From NCBI GenBank assembly GCA_934644965.1, contig CAKUDG010000001.1:248001-312000 (forward strand): a stretch of 64,000 nt of DNA, in the 5' to 3' direction. Shown here piece by piece: positions 17,636 through 26,949 of the stretch. Made by a program: the position numbers and the translations under genes. The stretch is from an uncultured Victivallales bacterium. Lineage in GTDB: Bacteria > Verrucomicrobiota > Lentisphaeria > Victivallales > UBA1829. The stretch's first letter is position 1; each line of letters opens with the position of its first letter. The notes beneath the pieces are model-generated. The model saw nothing but the letters and a program-made list of their open reading frames with translations. It was not told the DNA's origin and ran no database searches.

Positions 17636-18259
17636 ATGGCTTTTATCGCTCTGATAGATTATGAAATGGGCAATCTGCTCAGCGTGTCGAAAGCGCTGGA
17701 ATTCACAGGAGCGGAAGTCCGGATTGTGAAGGCCCCTGCGGAAGCGGAAAAGGCGTCAGGCGTGCTTCTGCCCGGGGTAGGAAGCTTCGGAGACGGCATG
17801 TTCCATCTGAACCGGAGCGGCTTTACCGAGTTTGTGAAAGACTGGATCGCGGCGGACAAGCCGTTTCTGGGGATCTGCCTCGGCATGCAGATGCTGATGG
17901 AATCGAGCGAGGAGGCGCCGGGAGTACCGGGGCTGGGAATTTTCCGCGGAACGGTCCGGCGTTTTCCATCCGGGAAGGAAAAGGTCCCCCACATCGGATG
18001 GAACTCAGTTCATCTTCATGGGGATGCCCGGGTTCTGGAAGGGATCAGCGACGGCGCCTATTTTTATTTTGTGCATTCCTATTATGTCAAAGCAGAAGAT
18101 CCCAGCCTCACGGCGGCGGAAACAGACTACATTCTGCCCTTCACCTCCGCCATCGTCCGGGGAAATACGGCGGCGACGCAGTTTCATCCGGAAAAGAGTC
18201 AAGATGCGGGGCTCAGACTCTTCAAAAACTTCGTAACTCTTTCAACCGGCGGAGCATGA
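17636..18259 (+). CDS. hisH: Imidazole glycerol phosphate synthase, glutamine amidotransferase subunit
   Basis: The protein has 207 residues. HisH releases ammonia from glutamine for HisF in histidine synthesis. Start ATG 17636 (MAFIALIDYEMGNLLSVSKA) matches the family; a longer frame upstream is not conserved. The class I amidotransferase triad is visible: Cys81 in GICLGMQM, His184 and Glu186 in FHPEKS. The oxyanion strand PGVGSFGDG is also present. hisA follows 4 bp later, but hisF is not in this window. Confidence 0.96.
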   Translation: MAFIALIDYEMGNLLSVSKALEFTGAEVRIVKAPAEAEKASGVLLPGVGSFGDGMFHLNRSGFTEFVKDWIAADKPFLGICLGMQMLMESSEEAPGVPGLGIFRGTVRRFPSGKEKVPHIGWNSVHLHGDARVLEGISDGAYFYFVHSYYVKAEDPSLTAAETDYILPFTSAIVRGNTAATQFHPEKSQDAGLRLFKNFVTLSTGGA

Positions 18260-18263
18260 TATC

Positions 18264-19013
18264 ATGAAAATCATTCCGGCAATCGACATGCGCGGCGGAC
18301 GCTGCGTCAGACTTTTCCAGGGCGATTATTCCAAAGAAACCATATACGGAGACGATCCCGCCGCCCAGGCGCTCAAGTGGGAGGCGGACGGCGCGGAACT
18401 GATCCATCTGGTGGACCTGGATGGCGCAAAAGCAGGCAATCTCATCAATCTGGACGCCATCGGGAAAATCTGCGCCTCCGTGAAAATCCCCTGCGAACTG
18501 GGCGGGGGAATCCGGACTTTCGACGATGCTGAAACAGCATTCAAACTGGGAGTCTCCCGAATCATCCTCGGCACCGCGGCCTGTGAAAATCCTCAGGTGG
18601 CAGAGGAATTCACCAACCGTTTCGGACCGGATAAAATCGTGGTGGGCATTGATGCAAAGAACGGCAACGCCGCCGTACGCGGCTGGGTCGAAACCAGTTC
18701 CGTCGACGCCTTTTCCCTGGCGAGGAAGCTCTACCTCATGGGAGTCAACCGGATCATTTATACGGACATTGCCACAGACGGAGCCCTTTCCGGACCCAAT
18801 CTGGAATCCGTCCGGAAACTCTGCACCCTGCTGCCGGACTGCAACATCATCGCCTCAGGCGGGATTTCCGGCCCCTGCGACATCAGAAATCTGCGGGACC
18901 TGAATCTGGACAATCTCGAAGGCGTCATCGTCGGGAAAGCCCTGTATGACGGACGGGCGCATTTTGCGGAACTTTCCAAAGCAGCGGCCCCCGCGGCGGA
19001 ACCCGGGGAGTAG
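18264..19013 (+). CDS. hisA: Phosphoribosylformimino-5-aminoimidazole carboxamide ribotide isomerase
   Basis: The protein has 249 residues. This (beta/alpha)8 isomerase works in the fourth step of histidine synthesis. The N-terminal strand IPAIDMRGGRCVRL holds the catalytic Asp8, and VVGIDAKNG holds the second Asp. Phosphate-binding motifs ELGGGIRT and ASGGIS are intact. It starts 4 bp after hisH and ends 9 bp before an acyltransferase gene, so the three form one operon. Confidence 0.96.
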   Translation: MKIIPAIDMRGGRCVRLFQGDYSKETIYGDDPAAQALKWEADGAELIHLVDLDGAKAGNLINLDAIGKICASVKIPCELGGGIRTFDDAETAFKLGVSRIILGTAACENPQVAEEFTNRFGPDKIVVGIDAKNGNAAVRGWVETSSVDAFSLARKLYLMGVNRIIYTDIATDGALSGPNLESVRKLCTLLPDCNIIASGGISGPCDIRNLRDLNLDNLEGVIVGKALYDGRAHFAELSKAAAPAAEPGE

Positions 19014-19022
19014 AAAGAAACC

Positions 19023-19898
19023 ATGCAGAAAGATCAGGAATTCTTCAACCCCTTCCCCGGAGACAGCTACGACACAGCGGAAAATACGCCGCGTTCTCTC
19101 TTCGACCGCCTGCTGTTCGGATGCCGTCTTTCCTTTTATCTGCGCAATTTCTACGTTTTCTGCCGTTCCGGCCATCTCGCCCGGACAACCGAATTCGGAC
19201 AGGTCCCCCAGACACGGAATTCCTACGACAATATCCGGATCACCGAAAGCTGCGGCGGAAAATTCCATCTGAGAGGACTTGACAACATCGACAGAATCCC
19301 CGGCCCCGTGGTCTTCATCGGCAATCACATGAGTCTGCTCGAAACCGCCGTGATGCACGCATTCATGCGTCCGAGAAAGGATTTCTGCTTTGTCATCAAG
19401 CGTTCTCTTCTGAAGGTGCCGTTCTTCGGAAACATCATGAGGAAGCTCGGGTGTATCGCAGTCGACAGAGTGAATCCGAGGGATGATTTCAAAACCGTCA
19501 TGGAAGAAGGGAAAAAACGTCTTGAGTCCGGCGTATCGGTCATCATTTTTCCTCAGTCGACCCGCTCGGCCGTTTTTGACGAAACTCAGTTCAACACCAT
19601 CGGGGTCAAACTTGCGAAACATGCCGGAGTGCCCATCGTCCCCTTTGCCCTGCGGACGGATTTCCTCGCAAACGGTTCCCTGATCAAAGACCTGGGCCCC
19701 GTCAAACGGGAACGGCCGATCTGCTTTGAATTCGGCGAGCCCATCCCCTCCGTGAAAGGATCCGGAAAGGAGGAACAGGCGCAAATCGTGCATTTCATCA
19801 AATCGCGTCTGACACAGTGGGGATGCGAAATCCGGGAAGCGGAACAGCCCTCTGAGCACAAGAGGGCAGAACACAGCTCAGAAGCCGCTTCTTCCTGA
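19023..19898 (+). CDS. PlsC-like lysophospholipid acyltransferase with variant motifs
   Basis: The protein has 291 residues. The LPLAT fold is recognisable from IGNHMSLLETA, the R-containing block near KLGCIAVDRVN, SVIIFPQSTRS, and PIVPFALRTD. The usual catalytic NHX4D reads NHMSLLE (Glu for Asp), and the FPEGTRS substrate motif reads FPQSTRS, so the substrate or activity may differ from 1-acylglycerol-3-phosphate. There is a hydrophobic N-terminal half but no signal peptide. It lies 9 bp after hisA and is probably co-transcribed, a pairing without an obvious metabolic reason. Confidence 0.8.
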   Translation: MQKDQEFFNPFPGDSYDTAENTPRSLFDRLLFGCRLSFYLRNFYVFCRSGHLARTTEFGQVPQTRNSYDNIRITESCGGKFHLRGLDNIDRIPGPVVFIGNHMSLLETAVMHAFMRPRKDFCFVIKRSLLKVPFFGNIMRKLGCIAVDRVNPRDDFKTVMEEGKKRLESGVSVIIFPQSTRSAVFDETQFNTIGVKLAKHAGVPIVPFALRTDFLANGSLIKDLGPVKRERPICFEFGEPIPSVKGSGKEEQAQIVHFIKSRLTQWGCEIREAEQPSEHKRAEHSSEAASS

Positions 19899-20098
19899 CC
19901 GGCAACATCACCATCAACGGAGACAGCAGAAAAGAGAAAGCATGTATTTGGAAAATCAAAGGAGAGAGGGAAGAAGCATACACCACCGTCCGCCTTCTTT
20001 TCCGTCCTGTGATTCCCGTTCTCCGTTTTTTTCATCCGCTTATCAGATGATCCGTGATCTCAGCCCTTCCTCCTTTCCGTTCCGCCCGCTTCAGCGGA

Positions 20099-20134
20099 GC
20101 AGATGAAGCAGATGAAGCAGATGAAGCGGATGAT
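20099..20134. repeat. 9-bp tandem repeat, 4 units
   Basis: GCAGATGAA occurs three times in a row (20099-20125), followed by a degenerate GCGGATGAT. It lies 49 bp ahead of aroB. If translated in the aroB frame it would read repeated Ala-Asp-Glu, but aroB has a good start downstream. Confidence 0.85.
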
Positions 20135-20182
20135 GAAAGAAAAAGAGGAAACCATCAATATCAGCACAGAAGGGAACCCTTC

Positions 20183-21295
20183 ATGACAGAAAAAATCAGG
20201 AGTCTCCAAGTGCCGCTCGGGGACCGATCCTACCGCATTCACATCGGCGAAGGCCTTTTTTCCCCGGAAGGGAAGGGCTCCGGACTTCTGAAACCCCATG
20301 TCTCGGGGAGGAAAGTCCTGATTGCGGCAGACAGCAACACGGAGAGACTGTTTTCCGGAACACTCTGCCGCGCGGCGGAGGAAGCGGGAGCCAAGGAAGT
20401 TTCGCTCTGCACGTTTCCGGCGGGGGAGAAGTCCAAACGCTTTTCCGCAGTGGAAAAGATCTGCCGCGCGGCGGCGAAAAAAGGACTGGACCGCTCCTCC
20501 CTGATTCTGGCGCTCGGCGGCGGAGTCACAGGAGACATGGCCGGGTTCGCGGCCTCAATCTTCATGCGCGGAATCGATTTCGTGCAGATCCCGACCACGC
20601 TTCTGGCCATGGTGGATTCCAGCGTGGGAGGAAAAACGGGAGCGGATCTGCCGGAGGGGAAGAATCTGATCGGGACCTTTCACCAGCCGAAAGGGGTGCT
20701 GATGGATGTGTCGTTTCTCCGGAGTCTGCCGCAATCCGAACTGCGCTGCGGATATGCGGAGCTGATCAAACACGCGGTGCTGTTCGATCCGAAACTGTTC
20801 CGGACCCTTCTGGAAAACGCGGAAGAGCTCCTGGCATTGAAGTGTTCTGAACTTCTGACGTCGCTTCTTGCGAGATCCTGCCGTCTGAAAGCCTCGGTGG
20901 TCGCGCGCGATGAACGGGAATCCTCCCTGAGGGCGCTTCTGAATTACGGCCACAGTTTCGGCCATGCGCTGGAAAAGGCGGCAGGTTTTACTAGATACAC
21001 GCACGGGGAAGCGGTCGCCATCGGCATGTGCATGGCGGCGGATCTGGCGCAAATGCTGGGAAAAACCAGTCCGGAAACGGTTTCCCGCCAGGAAGCGCTG
21101 ATCAGAGCGTTCGGCCTGCCGACCGCCGCGGAAGGACTTTCCGCCAGCTGCGTTTTCCAGGCAATGCATGGAGACAAGAAAAACATCGGCGGGAAAACCC
21201 GTCTGATTCTCCCGCTCCGCATCGGGAAGGCGGAGATTGCCGAACAGCTGCCAGAAGAACAGATCCTTGAAGCCGTCAGGAGACACTGTGACTGA
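20183..21295 (+). CDS. aroB: 3-dehydroquinate synthase
   Basis: The protein has 370 residues. It cyclises DAHP to 3-dehydroquinate in the shikimate pathway. Start ATG 20183 (MTEKIRSLQVPLGDRSYRIH) has AGAAGGGA upstream; an in-frame ATG at 20054 would translate the 9-bp repeat and is unlikely. Diagnostic motifs are LGGGVTGDMAGFAA (NAD), IPTTLLAMVDSSVGGKTG, KNLIGTFHQP, and the zinc ligands within LNYGHSFGHALE and THGEAVAIGM. It overlaps dprA by 8 bp. Confidence 0.97.
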   Translation: MTEKIRSLQVPLGDRSYRIHIGEGLFSPEGKGSGLLKPHVSGRKVLIAADSNTERLFSGTLCRAAEEAGAKEVSLCTFPAGEKSKRFSAVEKICRAAAKKGLDRSSLILALGGGVTGDMAGFAASIFMRGIDFVQIPTTLLAMVDSSVGGKTGADLPEGKNLIGTFHQPKGVLMDVSFLRSLPQSELRCGYAELIKHAVLFDPKLFRTLLENAEELLALKCSELLTSLLARSCRLKASVVARDERESSLRALLNYGHSFGHALEKAAGFTRYTHGEAVAIGMCMAADLAQMLGKTSPETVSRQEALIRAFGLPTAAEGLSASCVFQAMHGDKKNIGGKTRLILPLRIGKAEIAEQLPEEQILEAVRRHCD

Positions 21296-22436
21296 ACGGG
21301 AAGCCTACATCATTCTGAACATGCTTTCCGGCATCGGGCCGATGCGTCTGAATGCGCTGAAGGACGCCTGCGGAGGATCCGTGACGGAAATTTTTGAACG
21401 TTCCCCGGAACAGCTCTCCACCATTCCCGGGATCAGCACGGCACTGGCGGAACGGATCAGTTCCTGGCGCAATCACGCGGATCTGGAATCGGAGCTGGAA
21501 CTGGCCGGGCGCGCAGGGGTGGAAATCCTCACCCAGGCGGATGAGGAATACCCGGAGCTTCTGAGAGAGATTCATGACGCGCCGATCTGTCTGTACGTGC
21601 GCGGGAAACTGCCGGAAACGCTTTCCTTCCGCTCCATCGCCATGGTCGGGACACGGAATATGTCGAATTACGGCGCGGCGATGGCACGGCATCTGGCGGA
21701 AGCGGCAGGATATGCGGGATGGGTGGTGGTCTCCGGGCTCGCGTGCGGAATCGACACGGTGGCACACAGCGCCATTCTGGAAACGCCGGAAGGAGAAACT
21801 GTCGCCGTCCTCGGAGGCGGCCTGATGAGGGTGCACCCGCAGGAAAACCTGAACCTGGCAAGAAGAATTTCCGAGCGGGGAGCCGTCATTTCGGAATTTC
21901 CCATGCGTTTCGCCCCGACGCGCAGATCCTTCCCGATGAGAAACAGAATTATTTCGGGGCTCTCGCTCGGGACACTCGTCGTGGAGGCGGGACTCAACAG
22001 CGGATCGCTCATCACCGCGTCCCTGGCTCTGGAACAGGGCAGACGCGTCTTCGCCGTCCCAGGGCAGGCAGACCGGATTCAGGCAAACGGCTGCAACCGC
22101 CTGATCCGTCAGGGCGCAGTACTGGTCGAATCCTTTGAACACATCCTGGAGGAATTCGATTTTCTCCCCGGATTTGAACAGGCGGCGGGGATTCCGTCTC
22201 CGGAGGCCGCTTCCGCCTCTTCTGTTCCGGAGCAGGAAAGCCTCTTCCCGGACGATATGCTTTCATCCATTGATTCGGCCATTCTCGATTTTCTGAAAAA
22301 AGGAGAGGCCGCCATGGAGGAAATCGCAAACGCAGTCCCGTTCCCCGCTTCGGAAATCATGTCCGCTCTGACCGCGCTGGAAATTCTCTGCCGGATCCGG
22401 AAAAATCCCGACGGGCGCTATCGGCGCCTGCGCTGA
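21288..22436 (+). CDS. dprA: DNA-processing protein DprA
   Basis: The protein has 382 residues. DprA loads RecA onto incoming single-stranded DNA in natural transformation. I chose GTG 21288 because AGGAG (21279-21283) is ideally spaced; no ATG is near. The N-terminal HhH/SAM-like part (LSGIGPMRLNAL, IPGISTALAERI) is followed by the Rossmann core with VGTRNMSNYG, SGLACGIDTVAH, a GGG turn, SFPMRNRIISGLS and LNSGSLITASLALEQG. A winged-helix tail (from ~310) completes the long form. Its start overlaps aroB, so translation is coupled. Confidence 0.95.
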   Translation: MTEREAYIILNMLSGIGPMRLNALKDACGGSVTEIFERSPEQLSTIPGISTALAERISSWRNHADLESELELAGRAGVEILTQADEEYPELLREIHDAPICLYVRGKLPETLSFRSIAMVGTRNMSNYGAAMARHLAEAAGYAGWVVVSGLACGIDTVAHSAILETPEGETVAVLGGGLMRVHPQENLNLARRISERGAVISEFPMRFAPTRRSFPMRNRIISGLSLGTLVVEAGLNSGSLITASLALEQGRRVFAVPGQADRIQANGCNRLIRQGAVLVESFEHILEEFDFLPGFEQAAGIPSPEAASASSVPEQESLFPDDMLSSIDSAILDFLKKGEAAMEEIANAVPFPASEIMSALTALEILCRIRKNPDGRYRRLR

Positions 22437-22538
22437 CACTCTCCCTATCATCGAAAAGAGAAAGCACCCCGGGGGGAGTGGAGTCCCTGTCCCCTCCGGA
22501 ATGACAGAAAGCGCGGAGATCCGTTTTCAGGCGTCAGA

Positions 22539-23753
22539 TCAGATTTCATCCATGGGCAGGAACATGCCGCCCGTGCGCCAGCGGTGGCCGGAAGCGATGT
22601 AATCCAGGACGGCGCGCCGGAGAGAACTGTCCCGCGGAGCAGATTCCGTCTTGAATTCACCCTCATGCAGGAAAATGAACCAGAGTCCGTCCGTCGGCGA
22701 GGAAGAACGCGGGACGGGATGAACCCGGCGGAGCAGCCGGACCAGATTGGAATCCTCCGGAAGGAATTCCGGCAGATTCGGATTGAAGATCCAGGAGGAG
22801 CAGATGACAGCTTTCGGGCGTTTCTCCGAATCCGGCAGAGAAGAATAGAACTCCTTTGCCCTGCGGAAGGAATCCTGCGCGGCTCCGGGCGTCATGGAGC
22901 CACCTGCGGGGATGTGCATGTCCAGGACGGGCGTACCCTCCCCGAGGAACAGTTCATACTCGGAAAGAGGAATGCGCGAAAGAGTTTCTTCCGTACTGCC
23001 GTCTGGGCGGACGGCATTGCCTTCGGCGGAGGCGTTCACGATGCGGAAACGGGAAGTGAAAGCGGCGGGGGGATCGTCCGGACTGCCGTCGATGCAGAAT
23101 CCGCGGGAGTCGAAACGGAGCCCCTCATGGGGGAAGATGCGGAACTCGGAAGGAGAATTTCTCCTGCGGTAGACGGTCACGGGAAGAGAATGCTTCTGGA
23201 CCATGAATCCGAAACGACCGAAATGCAGGTAAAGACGCTCCGGATTGCAGTAATGACGCATCCATGCGAGTGGACCGGGATAGTAGATCCCGGTTTCGCC
23301 CTTTCCTTTCCGGTGGGTTCTGTCGGTGATGCCGAGAATGGAGCAGGTGTCGCGCGTGACCTCTTCCGGGATCCCGGCCTCGGCATGCCATTTCCGGACC
23401 AGCGGCACCATGCCGGAAGCGATCACCAGCTGCATGGGAGACGCCAGATCCCCCAGCACAGACTGGAAACTCACCCACGGAGAAGCGAAACGGTCCATCA
23501 GGAAGACACTCCGGAACACACAGCGGACCGCCACGGAAAGCGCTTCGGAAGAGGCGGCCGCCTTCACGGCGGCAAGCATCCGTGCGACAGAGGATTCGTC
23601 GACGGAACCGAAGCGGGCGTAAGAGGTAATGAGATCGGGATCAAGTGTCAGATCGTCCGGGCGGGGTTGGAATTCGCGCTGTCTGAGTTCCAGGGGGAAA
23701 AAAGAGAGCGTTTTCTCCTCGGCAATTTGTCTCAAGGCGTCGTCCAGATACAT
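22539..23753 (-). CDS. Acyltransferase-domain protein, NAT_N plus GNAT-like C-terminal domain
   Basis: The protein has 404 residues. Start at ATG 23753 (MYLDDALRQIAEEKTLSFFP); a longer frame upstream is not coding-like. The C-terminal half carries LYLHFGRFGFMVQ, VLDMHIPAGGSMTP, SFRRAKEFYSSL, CSSWIFNPNLPEFLPEDSNL, which I recognise as the GNAT-like C-terminal domain usually paired with an N-terminal acyltransferase-type domain (the DUF5596/GNAT_C arrangement, known mostly from Clostridia and Lentisphaerota). The substrate is unknown. It is convergent with dprA and divergent from the metallophosphoesterase. Confidence 0.75.
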   Translation of the reverse strand: MYLDDALRQIAEEKTLSFFPLELRQREFQPRPDDLTLDPDLITSYARFGSVDESSVARMLAAVKAAASSEALSVAVRCVFRSVFLMDRFASPWVSFQSVLGDLASPMQLVIASGMVPLVRKWHAEAGIPEEVTRDTCSILGITDRTHRKGKGETGIYYPGPLAWMRHYCNPERLYLHFGRFGFMVQKHSLPVTVYRRRNSPSEFRIFPHEGLRFDSRGFCIDGSPDDPPAAFTSRFRIVNASAEGNAVRPDGSTEETLSRIPLSEYELFLGEGTPVLDMHIPAGGSMTPGAAQDSFRRAKEFYSSLPDSEKRPKAVICSSWIFNPNLPEFLPEDSNLVRLLRRVHPVPRSSSPTDGLWFIFLHEGEFKTESAPRDSSLRRAVLDYIASGHRWRTGGMFLPMDEI

Positions 23754-23944
23754 GATGAAATTCCTGTGCTTTTGTTTTACGGTTTGAGGTCTCCGGCGCA
23801 TTCCGCGGCGCATCCTGCGCAGAAGAAGAGGCGGCAGCAGACGCGCGCTGAAGGAGTCTTCCCGTCCGGGGAGGAAAAGCCCGGCGGAAAAGAAGACCGG
23901 GCCAACGCGGGTGAAATTTATCCCGGAAAACATGAAAAAACAAG

Positions 23945-23972
23945 TTGCGCAATGCGTTTCCGGTGGTAAATT
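23945..23972 (+). promoter_or_regulatory. Candidate promoter placing the start of transcription at the ATG
   Basis: TTGCGC (23945-23950), 16-bp spacer, TAAATT (23967-23972). The start would fall at about 23979, which is the A of the metallophosphoesterase ATG. No Shine-Dalgarno sequence is visible in front of that ATG. Confidence 0.35.
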
Positions 23973-23978
23973 TCCGGC

Positions 23979-24818
23979 ATGAAAGTCAAAATCATCCATT
24001 TTTCCGATACGCATGAAAGCATGCCGATGGAATCCCGCAGGGGATACTTCGACAAACGCCTTTTCGGCGCCATGAACAGCCGTCTTCTGAGGAAAAGGAT
24101 TCACGATCAGCAGCTTCTGGATCTCGCAGTCCGCCGGATTCTCGAGGAGAAACCCGACGTCATCGTCTATACGGGCGACGCCACGAGCTTCGGCCAGCCT
24201 TCGGAATTCGCGGCGGCACGGAAACGTCTTGAACCGATTCTGGAAAGTTCCATCCCCTTTCTCTACACCCCCGGGAATCACGATTCCTATGTGCGGGACC
24301 GGATCTGTCAGGAGGCACTCCGGAACTTCTACTGCGATCTGCACCGGGGGAAGCGCCAGCTATCCGATCATCCGGCTTTTCTCTGCGAACACGCGGGGCT
24401 TGCTTTTCTTTCCGTTCACTGCGCCAGGCCGACCCTGCCGTTCTCTTCCTGCGGACATATGCCGGGAGCGGCCGTCCGCTTTCTGGAAAGCGTTGTGCAG
24501 GAACGGCGCCTGGAAAAAGATCGGAGGAGGACAGCCCCGCTCCTTCTCTGCGGCCACTTCCCCATTCTGGAACAGCGTCCCTTCCGCCGGATGAGACACC
24601 GCCTTTACGGAGCCGCAAAGGCCGCCGCCATGCTCCGGGCAGGAGAAATCGACCTCTCCCTCTGCGGACACGTCCACGCCCCCTATGAAGTGCTCGACAG
24701 TTCCGGACGCGGCGAAATCTGCGCCGGCTCCCTCACCCGTTACGCCACCTTCGCCCTCATTGAATATGATTCAGAGCAAAACAGCTTCTCCCTTTCCCGG
24801 ATTTCCCTGAAAAAATAG
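23979..24818 (+). CDS. Calcineurin-like metallophosphoesterase
   Basis: The protein has 279 residues and no signal peptide. All five metal-binding blocks are visible: FSDTHES (D-x-H), YTGDAT (GD), PGNHDS (GNHD), CGHFPI (GH) and CGHVHA (GHxH). These enzymes hydrolyse phosphodiesters such as cyclic nucleotides, or other phosphate esters; the substrate cannot be read from sequence. A basic insert between blocks 1 and 2 (residues ~15-45) resembles enzymes of the Icc/CpdA group. The ATG lacks a ribosome site and may be leaderless. Confidence 0.9.
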   Translation: MKVKIIHFSDTHESMPMESRRGYFDKRLFGAMNSRLLRKRIHDQQLLDLAVRRILEEKPDVIVYTGDATSFGQPSEFAAARKRLEPILESSIPFLYTPGNHDSYVRDRICQEALRNFYCDLHRGKRQLSDHPAFLCEHAGLAFLSVHCARPTLPFSSCGHMPGAAVRFLESVVQERRLEKDRRRTAPLLLCGHFPILEQRPFRRMRHRLYGAAKAAAMLRAGEIDLSLCGHVHAPYEVLDSSGRGEICAGSLTRYATFALIEYDSEQNSFSLSRISLKK

Positions 24819-24902
24819 TCCCCCGAGGTTTGCGGAAGCCCCGAAACGGAGATATGTTACCGTTTGTGATTTTCAGACAGATTCAACGCAACGGGAGTTT
24901 TC

Positions 24903-26741
24903 ATGAAAGATATTTTGAAAGAACGCCTTGAATCGAAAACCGTGATTTTCGACGGGGCGATGGGCACAGAGCTCTACAAACAAAATTTCTTTGTCAACAC
25001 CTCTTATGAAAATCTCTGCCTGACCGCGCCCAAAGTCGTTCTCGGGATCCACCGTGCCTACCGCGATGCAGGAGCCGAAGTGCTCACCACCAATTCCTAC
25101 GGGGCCAACTTCAACAAACTGAATAAATTCGGACTGGGAGACAAGGTCAGGGAAATCAACCGGGCATCCGTGCGTCTGGCGCGGGAGGCCTCCGAAGGGC
25201 GTGATCTTCTGGTGGCAGGGTCCGTCGGTCCTGTCGGGGAAATTCCCGGGGCGCGCCCTGATGAGGAGGAACGGCGCATCGTGATTCTCTGCGAACAGAT
25301 CGGAGCCCTGGCGGAAGAAGGAGCGGATTTCATTCTGTTTGAATCGCTGCCCTCGGTTCCGGAACTGCGCCTGGCACTCCGCGCAATGGAAGAGGTGAAA
25401 ACAGAGATTCCGTTCGTCGTCAGTCTCACGCTGGACCGGAATGCGGAATCTCTGCGCGGGGAACCGGCGGAAGCGTTCCTTTCCGTGCTGGAAAAGGCGG
25501 GAAAACAACCCACTGCGCTCGGACTCAACTGCGGAATCGGACCTGAACCCATGCTCAGCGCACTGGAAAAACTGCTGCCGCTCTGCCATTATCCAGTCAT
25601 CGCCCAGCCCAATGCGGGAGTCCCGAAAAATATCGACGACCGGATGATTTACATGTGCAGTCCGGAATATTTCACGACCTACTGCATGCGTTTTGTCGCT
25701 CTCGGCGTCCGAGGAGTCGGCGGCTGCTGCGGCACCACGCCGGACGACATTGCGGACATGGCCAGAAGCATCAATCCGCTTGCCAAAATCCGGAAACATG
25801 CGGAAATCGTCTCCCAGAAGAACGATCTCCCGCTGAAGGATCCGGTTCCGCCAGCGGAACGTTCGCGTTTTGCGGAAAAGCTCACGCACGGAGAATGGGT
25901 CAGGACCGTGGAAGTCGTTCCTCCGCAGGGATATCTTCTGGAACAGACCATCGCCAAGGCAAGACTCTGCAGAGAAGCGGGGTTCGACGCCATCAACATT
26001 CCGGACGGGCCGCGTGCAAGTTCCCGCGTCTCCACACTCGTGACCGCCTACAAAATTCAGGAGGGCGCAGGGATCGAAGCCATCATGCATGTCTGCTGCC
26101 GGGACAAAAACCTGATCGGCATGCAGGCGGAACTTCTGGGCTGCGCGGCACTGAATGTCCATAATATTCTGTTCATCACCGGGGACCCGCCAAAACTCGG
26201 AGACTATCCGTTTGCATCCGGAGTTTTCGATATGGATTCCATCGGCATGCTGAAGGTGCAGAGCCGTCTGAACCGCGGAGTGGATGTCGGAGGCAAAGAC
26301 ATCGGGAGCGTCACCAGCGCCTTCATCGGAGCCGGCGCCGATCCCAATGCCATCGACATGGAACGGGAAATCCGCCGGACCCGTGAAAAAATTGATGCCG
26401 GCGCCGAATACATCATCACCCAGCCCGTCTTCGACATCGCGCCGCTTCTGAAATTCATGGACGCCGTTCCCGAACTCGGAGACATCCCTCTGATCGCGGG
26501 AATCTGGCCCCTTGCCAGTCTGCGCAATGCGGAGTTCATGCGGAATGAGGTCCCGGGCGTGGTCGTCCCTGACTCCGTCATGATGCGAATGGGAGAAGCC
26601 GCCACAAAAGAGAAACAGCGCCTGACTGGCATTCAGATCGCCAGAGAAGCCATCGCAGGACTCCGCGGACGCATCGCCGGAGTTCAGGTCAGCGCTCCCT
26701 TCGGAAATGTCCATACAGCCATCGCCGTCATTGAGGACTGA
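24903..26741 (+). CDS. Bifunctional homocysteine S-methyltransferase / methylenetetrahydrofolate reductase
   Basis: The protein has 612 residues. Residues 1-~300 form a homocysteine S-methyltransferase barrel starting VIFDGAMGTELYKQ, with zinc-binding cysteines in LGLNCGIGP and GGCCGTTP. Residues ~320-612 form a 5,10-methylenetetrahydrofolate reductase barrel (TVEVVPPQGYLLEQ, AIMHVCCRDKNL, NILFITGDPPKLGDYP, YIITQPVFD). This fusion is the YitJ type, making methionine with methyl-folate produced in the same chain. A GGGAG site precedes the ATG. No S-box or B12 riboswitch is visible in the 84-bp leader. Confidence 0.95.
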   Translation: MKDILKERLESKTVIFDGAMGTELYKQNFFVNTSYENLCLTAPKVVLGIHRAYRDAGAEVLTTNSYGANFNKLNKFGLGDKVREINRASVRLAREASEGRDLLVAGSVGPVGEIPGARPDEEERRIVILCEQIGALAEEGADFILFESLPSVPELRLALRAMEEVKTEIPFVVSLTLDRNAESLRGEPAEAFLSVLEKAGKQPTALGLNCGIGPEPMLSALEKLLPLCHYPVIAQPNAGVPKNIDDRMIYMCSPEYFTTYCMRFVALGVRGVGGCCGTTPDDIADMARSINPLAKIRKHAEIVSQKNDLPLKDPVPPAERSRFAEKLTHGEWVRTVEVVPPQGYLLEQTIAKARLCREAGFDAINIPDGPRASSRVSTLVTAYKIQEGAGIEAIMHVCCRDKNLIGMQAELLGCAALNVHNILFITGDPPKLGDYPFASGVFDMDSIGMLKVQSRLNRGVDVGGKDIGSVTSAFIGAGADPNAIDMEREIRRTREKIDAGAEYIITQPVFDIAPLLKFMDAVPELGDIPLIAGIWPLASLRNAEFMRNEVPGVVVPDSVMMRMGEAATKEKQRLTGIQIAREAIAGLRGRIAGVQVSAPFGNVHTAIAVIED

Positions 26742-26793
26742 AAAGAAGCACATCCGCGCCGGAAACCGCCGCGTCTCACACGGGGAAAAAGAA

Positions 26794-26819
26794 GGGAAAA
26801 AAGTCTTTTCCCTGATTTT
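26794..26819 (+). terminator. Rho-independent terminator
   Basis: gggaaaa (26794-26800), loop aagtc, ttttccc (26806-26812), then tgattttt. It ends the methyltransferase/reductase transcript about 50 bp after the stop. Confidence 0.75.
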
Positions 26820-26949
26820 TCGGATTTCACTGCGTCTCAGGAATGTTCTCCGCTGCTCTTGCACACCTCCGCTCTCCGGCATCGTACACGCGGAGAGGGA
26901 AAAGCGGAAAGGAATCAGAAAATGTCCCGGTATGCGGAAAAGGGGAAAA

